A DNA stretch of 64,000 bases, taken from NCBI GenBank assembly GCA_032622095.1, contig CP136068.1, positions 158,801,465 to 158,865,464 on the forward strand, in the 5' to 3' direction. The notes under the pieces were generated by a model. That model did not search any database, was not told the origin of the DNA, and worked only from the letters and a program-made list of their open reading frames with translations. How positions within the stretch are numbered: position 1 is the first letter of the stretch; every line of letters starts with the position of its first letter. Origin of the DNA: Siphonodentalium dalli (lineage: Eukaryota > Mollusca > Scaphopoda > Gadilida > Siphonodentaliidae). The position numbers were made by a program, and so were the translations under genes. This document shows positions 34,143 to 43,784 of the stretch, piece by piece.

Positions 34143-34346
34143 ATCCGTGGTGAGTCGTGGAGTTGTTTGTTTCTTTGTATACATCCGATTAGTAGGCAAC
34201 TGATGAACATCGATTCTTGTGTCGTATTGTCGTTGTATTGTCCGCAATCGGCAGAGGCGTGTAAATCACATTAAAAACGAAGCTCAATCGGGCTATGATA
34301 GACGAATTGAGCTAAATAGACCATTTTGCATGTGTGCCCGACCTGT
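34143..34346 (-). repeat. Right 204-bp terminal inverted repeat of Element B
   Basis: Exact mirror of 23441-23644. Followed by TAT (34347-34349), which also precedes the left end. Confidence 0.92.
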
Positions 34347-34349
34347 TAT

Positions 34350-36313
34350 AGTGTTCAATCGTATGGGGTATTTTGAATTTCCAATTATTATCAGAAAGAA
34401 ACCTACATGATGTACTTGCTTGAATTTTAAGTATCATCCTATGGTTTATACACATGGGCGTGGCTAGACGTGACTCAGAACATGACAATTTAATTTCGCA
34501 CACCAACCCCCTTCATGATGTTTCAAACTAAAAGGTATCATAGCATTTCCAGTTATTGGACAATTCTTACATGACATGGGCCACCCCCGTTGTTAGAAAT
34601 TTCCCATCGTATATGCATGATTTCCAAATATTCACTAAACACGATGACCTTACATGTACCTTTAAGTATCACACACAGAAGTTAACAAATGGTTAGTGCG
34701 CAAATGTATAACATGTATTATCTTTTCTTCGAAACGGCATACAATCGCGTAAATAGTATTGGTAATTATATATCGTTCCAATATATAGTTGATTAGTCAC
34801 CAGCGACGTGGCTAGATGGCTCCTGTGATTTTCCGGCTGCATCCCGCCCCTTTTAACCAGACCGAGCTCGCAATGTCGTGTAATTTTATTTGCTTCCCAC
34901 CCCGTGGTTTGGAATTTCCTAACTGTACCAATTGTGGGGAGGAATCATGAAACAATTTGAAATATGAGCCTGAAATCTGTAAAATCCAAGCATCTATAAA
35001 AAAAAGTCTAACTCCATGAAAACTCAGGCCTCGATTTGTTTTGTTTTTAAATTCAGTTAATAATGGAATGTGGTATGCCAGTATTAAACATGGGGTTTTC
35101 GCAGTGAGTATATGTGCACACAATTTTTTTTTCAAACACCAAAACCTCGTTTTAACTGGATCGCTGATGATCAACAACGACACTTTCCATGTATTTTGCA
35201 TACTTATGTGAACAGTACTGTAACATTGATAGTCATTTTATCGCCAAATAGTGCATGAATCTCGGTTCTGTTGACCATTTACCAAAGAGATTGTATCGAT
35301 TGTAAAACGACTCGTGCTTCAAAAAAAGTTTTTAAAAAACAACGCATGATCACGTTATCCATGTCTTATCGACAATCAACACAAGAACAAACCAATCCAT
35401 TGTTCAACATTTTCTCTTGGTGATATATGATTTTACAGACCAATGCGAACGCCTTACGTACCTATAATGTTCACCCTAAAATGTTCAAGTTCGGCACACA
35501 TGTTAGATCATGCCATGAATCTTTACTCTGGCTATATACCCCCGTATATATCATTTTCCATATGTTCAAACCCTGTGAACATTTTCTATTATTTTCTGAT
35601 GGGGTTGAAGATTGGACAAACCACTCAGGGAATATATTTCTGTGTTAATACTTGTTCCTTGAAAATAAATTCCCAGCTCGAGGTTGCAAGATTTGTGTAG
35701 CTTTGTGAGCCAACACCAATGAAATTCCAAGCGACGCACAGTACAAGCGATTAATTCAAGTCCCCCAAACCATGCAAACTCGAGTTGGGACCTTTACCTG
35801 CTATAAAATACAATGTTATTACGGAACAGGTATAACCGAGCATTATATTAACTGCATTTCTTTTTTCAATGTTATAAAACTTCCCTGTCGGAGCAACAGA
35901 AAGTTACCAGTTTTGAACTAGTGGATTATGATATCTTGGCGAAGCCAGAGTAGATATGCATGACATGATCTATACACATGGATATACCCTATTTTGTTTC
36001 AATTTGATACTGGAAATGATATTTTTTTCTGTGCTTCACCATTGTATTAAAAATAACTATGTGAGCACTTTCTTGTTCAATAAGTAACGTATAGTTAAAA
36101 TCTGTGTTAAACTGTTTTGTGTTTATTTGACCGACTTAGGGACGTATTTAGATGTTATATATATGTGTTTTAGTCTGTGGACTTTTCTAAATAGTTAGTC
36201 CAAATAGCTGTTGGGTGTTTTTGTATCAAAGTTTGATGAAAGTTTATTTTATTTTTTGGCAATATAAAACCAAAATCGCTAAATATTTGTCAGTTTTAAT
36301 TAGCTCAGACAAA
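34350..36313. other. Spacer right of Element B, nothing recognised
   Basis: AT-rich DNA. Open frames up to 129 codons on the minus strand (34812-35201) and 85 on the plus strand have no motif and no supporting splice or poly(A) context. Confidence 0.5.
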
Positions 36314-36317
36314 TTAA

Positions 36318-36776
36318 AGGCATTTAATCCGATTAAGCACCCCTAAATTACTATTTCTTTGACTTCAGGGGTAAAACAAATATTTGATTCGAGTCGAGGA
36401 ACCCATCCATCAAAGCTCAGAGTTATTAGATATCGATTTTTGATGTTTGCAATTTTCTCAAGATGCGTACTAATAATTGCTCCTAAGTTTGCAATTTTCT
36501 CGAGATGTGTACTAATGATTTTCACAGAAACACTTATTCAAACATGCGAAGCTGGATAACTCTAAAATCAAGTGTATTAATAACGCAATTTTGACTGAGA
36601 CCATCCTTTTGACGGCGTGTTTCTGGACCAGAAACAATAGAAATAAAAAAACTTCAAAAAACAATCTGATCACTATGAGCGTTGATAGGTAGGTTTACTC
36701 GTCTCGAGTCAATTATTTTTTATCCCCGAAGCCAAAGAGATAGTAATTTATGTGGGCCTGATCGGATTGAGTACCT
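36318..36776. mobile_element. TTAA-type MITE, copy 3
   Basis: 459 bp between TTAA sites (36314-36317, 36777-36780). It starts AGGCATTTAATCC and ends GGATTGAGTACCT. Long imperfect arms include AAATTACTATTTCTTTGACTTC on the left and its mirror GCCAAAGAGATAGTAATTT on the right, plus GATTCGAGTCGAGG and CTCGTCTCGAGTC. An internal 47-bp direct repeat contains TTGCAATTTTCTCGAGATG-like strings (about 36446-36515). Confidence 0.82.
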
Positions 36777-36884
36777 TTAAGTGTTCCGATATTTAATGCA
36801 GCTTGCCGACAGGCTCTTGACTCAACATACATGATTGGGGGAGGAGCCACTCTATGACGTCCCTCAATCGATTTAATCCCTCGC

Positions 36885-36960
36885 GTATTCGTAAAAAATA
36901 ATGCCCACGGGTATTCTTAAAAAATAATGCCCACGGGCATTCTTAAAAAAGAATGACTGT
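36885..36960. repeat. Short tandem repeat, about 26-bp unit, three copies
   Basis: ATTCKTAAAAAATAATGCCCACGGGY is repeated with small changes; the third copy fades into AAAAAGAATGACTG. Each unit contains the palindrome GCCCACGGGC or nearly so. Confidence 0.65.
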
Positions 36961-37745
36961 TGGTGGTAAAATAATGCTCATGCGAGGAATTTTGCCAGAT
37001 AAGAGCCGTGTCCGGACAAAGGGATAACACGCCGGTGGGTTTTAATATGAAATAACGCGTGGCATTATGAGAAATAAATATTCCTATTAAGCCTATGCAG
37101 TTATAAGTTACCCATATAACACGCTGGGCGTTGTAGAATTTGTTTTCAAAATTTTCGGTTATATCTGCAGACCATTGATCGAAACAAGAATCAATTCTGA
37201 CCTCGTTAAACTAAGAATGATAACGTTAACATATTGAATCTACCAAAACAACAACACATGTATATACGATGAACCCATGTAATAGTTCCCAAAATGGTGG
37301 AGATTTATGCACAATTTCATTTAGATTGTTGTGTGCAAATCTTAGCGATATTACGTTTTTTCAAAATAGGTGAAAAAGAATAATTCTAGAACTTAACAAG
37401 CCGAAAATTAAATCTGCAAACAATACGAATTGAAAGTCATCGTGACGCTGAACATCCATAACAATTTTGGTTAAAACCATAAACCAAATTCAGGACGGAG
37501 ACCCTGATAAGATAAGATTCATTTCGGTTAAACATACATATCAATTACAGTACATGCAACCTATACGATAACATAATGAAGTCTTGTTTAAATATTATGC
37601 TCACTAAATATGTTGTCCTATAGGACTGAATTAGACAAGTTATAACTATAGTGTAATTTACATATGCACATAACAATCATGGCAGTATACACATGTTACA
37701 CAGTGAAGTGTTTATTATAAATATAAATAACTTTGTTGTGTGTGT
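36961..37745. other. Spacer, nothing recognised
   Basis: No coding frame above background and no motif. Inverted relatives of its right edge (37746-37840) occur at 21330-21418. Confidence 0.5.
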
Positions 37746-37864
37746 ACATATATGTTCGGATGTTTAGTGTGTTAACATAGATAGACTCGTTACAATTTTA
37801 TCTGATGACTCTTAAAAATGCCACAATTGCATAATTTGGACACACTAAATTCAAAGTTGGTAAA

Positions 37865-38265
37865 TTAACCCCAAAAGTAGTTAAATTTTACTACTTTAGG
37901 TAGTTCGTATTCATCCCGCTACCTTGGGTGGTTAATTTTACTACCTGATGGGTAGGTAAAAAATTAAATACCTTTGGTAGTTAAAATAACTACATTCGGT
38001 AGTTGAAATAACTACCCCCGGGGGCTATTTTAACTACCCAACGGGAGGCAAATTTTTAACTACTTTGGGTAGGGGGATGAATACGAACTACCCAGTAGTT
38101 AATTTTACTACCTGTGGGTGGTTGGAATTTTAACTACCTACGGGTAGTTAATCTGATAACTACTATTGGTGGGAAAGTTTTCTACCTAGAATGGTTATTC
38201 TAACTATTTTAATTGGAAATTCAAAGGTGTCCCATCTAACCACTCCAAGTAGCTATTTTACCTCT
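37865..38265. repeat. Array of GGTAGTTA / TAACTACC palindromes
   Basis: About twenty occurrences of (G)GGTAGTTA or TAACTACC(C) alternate in direction, with spacings near 15-25 bp and linkers such as AAAATAACTAC and TTTTACTAC. Many neighbours form perfect palindromes (GGTAGTTAAAATAACTAC). Two longer inverted strings, GGTAGTTCGTATTCATCCC (37910) and GGGATGAATACGAACTACC (38075), bracket the left half, so the array is itself a larger foldback. Confidence 0.75.
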
Positions 38266-38979
38266 AAAGATAGTAATGACATGTGGACCACAAAATAAGA
38301 CAATGCAGAAAATAATTTCAATATTTATTAAAAACAAAACAAAACATAAATATTTATATATATAGTTCAGAGCATTTGTGCTTTTAGCAAATTGCAATAC
38401 AAGGTTTCTTACCAGGAATAAGTACATTAGCCTGCACAAAACAATGTCAATTTTGTGAAAATCGATGGATTCTAATAGTTGAAAAATTGACCCAATGCCA
38501 GGGAATCTCATCAGACTTCAAATGTCTTAAAAGGACACTAAAACTTATTTCATCCAAATTGATTATATAACCAAAATGGTTGTTGCAATCTGATTTGTCA
38601 ATTTTTTAAAACAGCGATAAACTGAAATGGAGTGTCATTTGACCTCAGACGTCTTTAAAAAGCAAAAATGAGCAATAAAGAGCGTTCCTTTAAACATATG
38701 TAGCAAAATTGGACAAAAGTAAAACTAGTAATGGATGGTTAATATTTTGGATAGGTGCTGTGGGCATCAAATTATTTATAAATGGGCTACTAATCAGCAA
38801 TAAAGAGCTTTATTATATTCTTAAAACATAGATGTAACTTTGTCAGGAGTTATATTTCAGCTGCTGTTTATCCCAGATACTTAATTATTTAAATGACTTG
38901 AAGGGTCGCAAATAACGCATTCTTAACATGAGCACTGATGCTACCCAGCTAAGGTTGTGCATAAAAAATTGCCCTAGGT

Positions 38980-39310
38980 CAAGTTTTTTTTGGTTGCTCA
39001 TATTAGAGTCAATCCGGTTTACCAAGAATCAATAAATTTATGTATATATAAAAAAAATGGAAGAACTAAGTGCCATAACTCTGGTAGAAAAGATATCTGA
39101 CAATCCCTACTTTTGAACTCAAATGAGATATTGTTGTGAAAGATCCATATAACCAATATGAATGGAATTTGTTGAAGTTTGTTCATGTTATCATGCCAAA
39201 GGTCATATATAACATTACAAAACTGACATACTAAGGGCTATAATTCAGGTAAAATAAATCTTCAAACTCAATTGATATTTTCATGTGAAAGGTCCGCATA
39301 CAAAATTCCT
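38980..39310 (+). repeat. Diverged direct duplication inside the unit
   Basis: About 39060-39150 (GAACTAAGTGCCATAACTCTGGTAGAAAAG...GATATTGTTGTGAAAGATCC) and about 39230-39300 (ACTAAGGGCTATAATTCAGGTAAAATAA...GATATTTTCATGTGAAAGGTCC) share their order and much sequence. This looks like a dispersed repeat with two internal monomers. Present in every unit at the same offset. Confidence 0.55.
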
Positions 39311-39482
39311 GGTCTTTCACTGGGTCTCTACTTTATTCCAAAAAATCACGTATTGGGACGTTTTTATCTATTTTAGAGATTTTTATTTGTTCAAACATAT
39401 TTATATATATTAAAAATATTCACTTTGTGGGCTTTGCAATACTAATGGGAGTGCATGAACTAATGGTTGTGTTGTTTATATG

Positions 39483-39838
39483 CAGTTGTGGACTACACAA
39501 GAGTCGATAAATAATTCCAAAGGACATAACATGTTCATGTTCAAAATATTGTTTTATAGCTTTAACCAATAATAAAAAAGACGGAAGCACCCTTCAAACA
39601 TGATATCAGTCTTCAACCCAGAGAACATTACGGGCATGGATTAGTATCCCTCGTCACAACTGGGCGGAGCCACTCTCCCGTATCATTCATTACGAGCATC
39701 GAGACACCAGGTGCGTGGCATCCGAAATAGTATTGTAGCCTCTTTCATACCATTTCAGTCGAGTAGAGTCACAACAGCCCTCGCACCTCGCATAGCCATT
39801 AGCCAAAAGATAATTTTATAATTTTGTGTAGTCCACTG
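39483..39838. mobile_element. Possible MITE in macrosatellite unit
   Basis: CAGTTGTGGACTACACAA at the left and TTGTGTAGTCCACTG at the right are inverted repeats differing by a 3-base gap. No target duplication is seen. The same segment recurs in each unit (for example from 44819). Confidence 0.5.
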
Positions 39839-40003
39839 GAGGTAAAACACACCACTCTAGTTGTTATATGCAATGAAAAAAATATTATTTACCAAATTGC
39901 CTTAATGTTTACAAGGAAAACATACTTTTTTGCCAACAATTGCACAGAGGCTGACATAATTTCATTATGATATTTAAAATTTGGCAATGGATAAAAATAA
40001 TAC

Positions 40004-40148
40004 CCATATAGTTTAACGAGATACAAGGCTTATTTTCACTCGTATATATAATTCACCAAATGGGGACCTTGCTAAAGCTTGGTTCCCCATTTGGCATTTG
40101 CTGAATCATACTCGCGAAACAAACCTTGTATCTCATAAAACTGTATGG
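40004..40148. repeat. 145-bp foldback in macrosatellite unit
   Basis: CCATATAGTTTAACGAGATAC pairs with GTATCTCATAAAACTGTATGG, and the centre CCAAATGGGGACC pairs with GGTTCCCCATTTGG around AAAGCTT. The intermediate part is looser. Further copies start at 45340, 50677, 56014 and 61350. Confidence 0.75.
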
Positions 40149-40356
40149 ATATTCTATATTTAACCATTCAACCAACTCACCGATGCGCTGCCCGGGAGTG
40201 ACAACAGTCGTACCTCTCTTCCCTTGTGTCGCTATTCTCTGGGGATGAATTACGCAGGGTAAAGATTCGCCAACAAGTAAATGTATAAGGGCAATTGAAC
40301 ATCATCACCAATCACCATTATCAAAAGAAAACTGTTTCCACATAAATGGGGCCGAC

Positions 40357-40640
40357 CTAACCAGCAAGCGACTCAATTGTTGTCAGTGATCTGACATCTG
40401 ATAGTAGAGCGAGATCTCTTGGAGATCCCATTATTGTGGACAACAGCTGCAAACGAGGTAATTGGTCCAGGTAGAGGACACCTTTAGTACCATATTGGTC
40501 AATGACATGGTACCACACGTCATTCCGAAAATTTAACAATGACTGGCAGTCTAAATATATGATTAGATGTGTTTTAATTCATGCTAGGGACAATGATGAC
40601 ATAGCCATGTCGTTTTCACTAGCCATGTATATTTCACTCT
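40357..40640 (-). pseudogene. LINE C-terminal relic in unit 1, related to LINE A
   Basis: On the minus strand the frame from about 40578 down to 40357 reads HLIIYLDCQSLLNFRNDVWYHV then IDQYG...LYLDQLP. LINE A near 1255-1390 reads CTDDRLLAIRNAYWEHIINQFG...LHLDSS, so both share LLxxRNxxWxHxIxQxG...LxLD. One frame over (40580-40630) CHHCP and HELKHI resemble the CxxC...ELxHxxxH zinc motif just upstream. Stops and a frameshift mark it as a relic. Confidence 0.72.
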
Positions 40641-41334
40641 AACCAAGTAACCAAGCTTGTGTGGGTATCGTGCTTTGCTTTTCCAGTATATACCAAAATC
40701 ATCAAATAAAATCATAAATGTGACATCAGATTTCTCCCCTGATGTACCGTTATGAAACTACTGAAATGTGCCAAAATTGGGTATAAGACAAAACATTGAG
40801 TATGTGGCTCTTGGGTTTGGGAGAAAAATAATCCATGACCTGGGATGTGGGCATAGAAAAATCTCATCTTCCGGACCAGCTATTGGGTCCGGACAATCGG
40901 CCGAAATATCTTGCCTCTCGGGGTGAGATCTTTCCATCCCCACACCTCAGGTCAGGATGAATAATATTATTTTTATCTCAATCTAACTTCAGCTGAACAT
41001 GCACTGCGCCCATAATGTTTTGCATTCAGAATTTTTTATTTCTGGTATAGTTACAAAGAGCTTATAAAGTCAATGAAAATGTCCCTGATTCTAATCAGAT
41101 GTTCATGACATGCATGTGCTATCAACTGATACAGATGACAATCAGCCATGACATGAGGATACACCTGTTGCGTTTTGTCAATACAAAAGAACGATCAAGT
41201 TTTACATGTGTATATCACCTGGATACACATGTGTATAATCAGTTCTCATTAAAATTAGGCTCTCAGGCTGGAATAAGCTACACATAACAGTCCTAATGAA
41301 TATACACATGTAACTATAAGTCACATAACCGCCA

Positions 41335-41344
41335 CTATAAATAG
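41335..41344 (+). promoter_or_regulatory. TATA-like box CTATAAATAG in macrosatellite unit
   Basis: A strong TATA consensus present in every unit. The nearest downstream open frames are short and unrecognised, so promoter function is only a possibility. Confidence 0.25.
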
Positions 41345-42651
41345 TTTATGCATGCAATTCCTGTTGTATAACATCAAAGCGCAGTTTTACGATTGACAGA
41401 ATGTTATCTCCTGTTACTTGAATTTTGGCGAATAAGAAAAACGGGTGCTAACTGTTGAAATTCTTGGAAATACTTAATTCTATTCTCCTTGATGGCTATT
41501 ATTGATAATTTCTGGACTCTTCAAATGGACACACATTAGTGTTAAATTAGTTGTAATCACAAATTTGTGAACACTGAAATAAGCATTGTGACCAGATATG
41601 ACAGGAAACTTATTATGCTATTTTAGCTATGTGTCGAGAAACTCTGGAGCCGATGAAAATCGTCAATATACTGATTGGCTTCATCACTTTACTGTTAAAT
41701 GTTGTGATTGACTGACATTGATGTAAAGATTCTTGGGGATAATGGAAATACCAGATATTTTCTTCATGAATCTTTAATGCATATATAGCTTGTTCAAGAG
41801 TGTAATTTAGTTAGAACTGTTGTATTTATGTAATACACACGCTTCACACATCTCGATGATACTGAAATTAATATATGAAATAATAGAAAAAAACTCTTCA
41901 AGGTGACATGCAACAGTTTTAGAGTGATCTGGGCCCCCACATCTGATCCCAAAAAGTGGAAAAGTGTAGGTTGTGTTTGTGTAACTACCACACTTTTCAG
42001 TTAGATGAAAATCCATCCCATATTTTATGAGTTCAAGGAATACTATTTCACATGCGGAATATCCGTGTCGCACAATAGGCCCATAGCCCCATAGGGGATA
42101 GCCCCAAAATTGTCTATTTGATCATATCAGATTTTGAAAACAATTTTGAGACAGTCCGTAAACTCTTCCTTTTCTGGTCAAATCGTATCATTGGCTCTGT
42201 ATTCAATTAGAATTATAAGATATACTTTGTAAAAGAATGAATACATGTATCACTTGACTTTTCATGTTGCAGAAATATGCTATGTGTTGGTAGAAATCAA
42301 CAGCGAAGGCTTTATCCTCAATCGGTGATGTGACAAAATATGGGGAGATAGCTAGGTCATTAATTTTTCGCTCAAAATGCGAAACATATCTCAAAACATT
42401 GAAATGTTACACCAAACATCACTAGATAGGAGCATTTCTAAAATATCGCATCTGACCGAAGTGGCAACCAATTAAATTCATTATTTAGCCAAACCGGTTG
42501 CATATGTCACCTTTAACTGTAGATTAAAGATCCAAACATTTTCAACGTATTGTTCAGGTTTCTAAATCTGAGATAAATTGAACACATTGTATGCATTCAA
42601 TATGTGATTACATGTTATTTTGAAAACTTTCCTGTATTAATATAAGTTTAG

Positions 42652-42786
42652 TTGTGGTGTATTGATGGTAACATGGCGTGACATTGACAACTTCGGGTTT
42701 ATGTTCAACCGATTCACAAAGCGACAAGGTTGAACACAGGCTAAAAGTGGTCAATGTCATGACATGTTACCATCAATCCACCACAA
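42652..42786. mobile_element. 135-bp foldback MITE in macrosatellite unit
   Basis: Arms TTGTGGTGTATTGATGGTAAC... and ...GTTACCATCAATCCACCACAA pair over about 36 bases with few mismatches. An inner pair GTTCAACC/GGTTGAAC follows. It covers the beginning of an open frame that runs on to 43133. Further copies start at 47988, 53325, 58662 and 63998. Confidence 0.75.
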
Positions 42787-43133
42787 TGGCGTACATGTAT
42801 TTGTTCTGCCAACAGTCCTGGTCATTCACATTAATTTGGCACTTATTCCGCATAATGATCAGCAGAAAATGTCAAAATCTCCTAAACCTCTCTCCAACAT
42901 ATGACATGAAACGGCCATCGAGAGACGATGAAGCGGTCTTGGTTTCCGTTATGCTAATGGCTCCAGACGTAAACATGGGATATGTTGCACGACTGTCTGA
43001 CCAATCAAAGATGCAGTTTCTTACTGGAAGCAGAACATTGTATGATTTTCATCCTGGTCAGCACATAAGAAAATTTCCTTCAGTATATACACATGTACAT
43101 ACTCGTAGATGCAACCTGTGGGTACGATGCTGA
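42678..43133 (+). other. 151-codon open frame of unknown meaning, one per unit
   Basis: The first third is foldback DNA, so the frame as a whole is unlikely to be a gene. The last 58 codons (from MAPDVNMGYVARLSDQ to CNLWVRC) lie in a 280-bp duplicated segment. The same frame is seen at 48014, 53351 and 58688, with almost no change between units. No domain is recognised. Confidence 0.3.
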
Positions 43134-43510
43134 ACATTTTATTCTTAGTACGAACATCAAACTCAAGCTCAGGATCACATTAGGCGTTTGCGCTGAATTT
43201 CTTCTCTGTAGTTCCAAACATGTTTCCGTTATTTTGATGGCTCCAGGCGTAAACATGGGATATGCTGCGCGACTCTCCGATCAATAAAAGATGCGGTTTC
43301 TTACTGGAAGCGGAACATTGTATGAATTTCATCCTGGTCACCACGTTAGAGAATTTCCTGCTGTACATACACAGGTACATGTACATAGATGCAACCTGTG
43401 GGTATGATTCTTAGTACGAACATCGAACTACACTACCTGAAGCTCAGATCGGGATCATATTATGAATTATTCTCTGTAGTTCCAATGTAGTTCCAAACAT
43501 GTTCCTGCAC
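42937..43510 (+). repeat. 280-bp direct duplication with a preserved reading frame
   Basis: ATGGCTCCAGACGTAAACATG at 42957 recurs as ATGGCTCCAGGCGTAAACATG at 43237. Both copies run on through RLSDQ, FLTGS, LYxFHPG, and RCNLWV. Many differences between the two copies change amino acids conservatively (V/A, D/E, K/E). The second copy has one stop (TAA after SDQ). Confidence 0.7.
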
Positions 43511-43784
43511 TGTACCTGCAAATAACGGGCCAAAAGAGATGATATAGATTAATAAAAGTGTTAAGGCCAGCGAAAAAATTAGGGTAGGTAAGGAATTTTT
43601 ATTTTTATTTTATTTCGATATTTTTTAGCCAACTGCAGAAATACCTCGACTGATGTTGCCCAGTTGAGGGTCAGCAAGATATGGATATATGACGATCCAC
43701 ATCATGCTGACTCCCAAATGGGGTGCACTCAGCCTGGTGTAGGCATAACCTCGTACGTGGCTGTCTTCCTGATGACCCCATCAT

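Larger units (their letters stand above)
23441..34346. mobile_element. Element B: 10.9-kb DNA transposon with 204-bp TIRs and two genes
   Basis: 23441-23644 and 34143-34346 are reverse complements over 204 bases with no difference that I can find, starting ACAGGTCGGG. TAT stands just outside both ends (23438-23440 and 34347-34349), compatible with a 3-bp target duplication. Inside are a spliced plus-strand gene with transposase-like motifs and a spliced minus-strand MADS-PHD gene, both with open exons. Smaller MITEs sit in its introns (24971-25171, 30422-30835, 31274-31457). Matching TIRs and intact exons argue for a recent, possibly autonomous element. I cannot place it in a named superfamily with certainty. 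The TIRs could in principle be a plain inverted duplication, but the flanking TAT and the gene content favour a transposon. Confidence 0.85.
38449..43784 (+). repeat. Macrosatellite unit 1
   Basis: The most diverged unit at its left part: it alone has AGTAATGGATGG (near 38730), CGCATACAAAATTCC (near 39296) and CCAAAGGACAT (near 39520), where all others have AGTAATGCATGG, CGCATAAAAAATTCC and CCAAAGAACAT. This fits an edge unit that escapes homogenisation. Confidence 0.85.

Noticed and set aside
40758-40943. 61-62 codon open frames repeated in each unit (such as 40758-40943 and 41099-41287)
   Set aside because: They recur only because the unit does, are short, lack motifs, and several need non-ATG starts.
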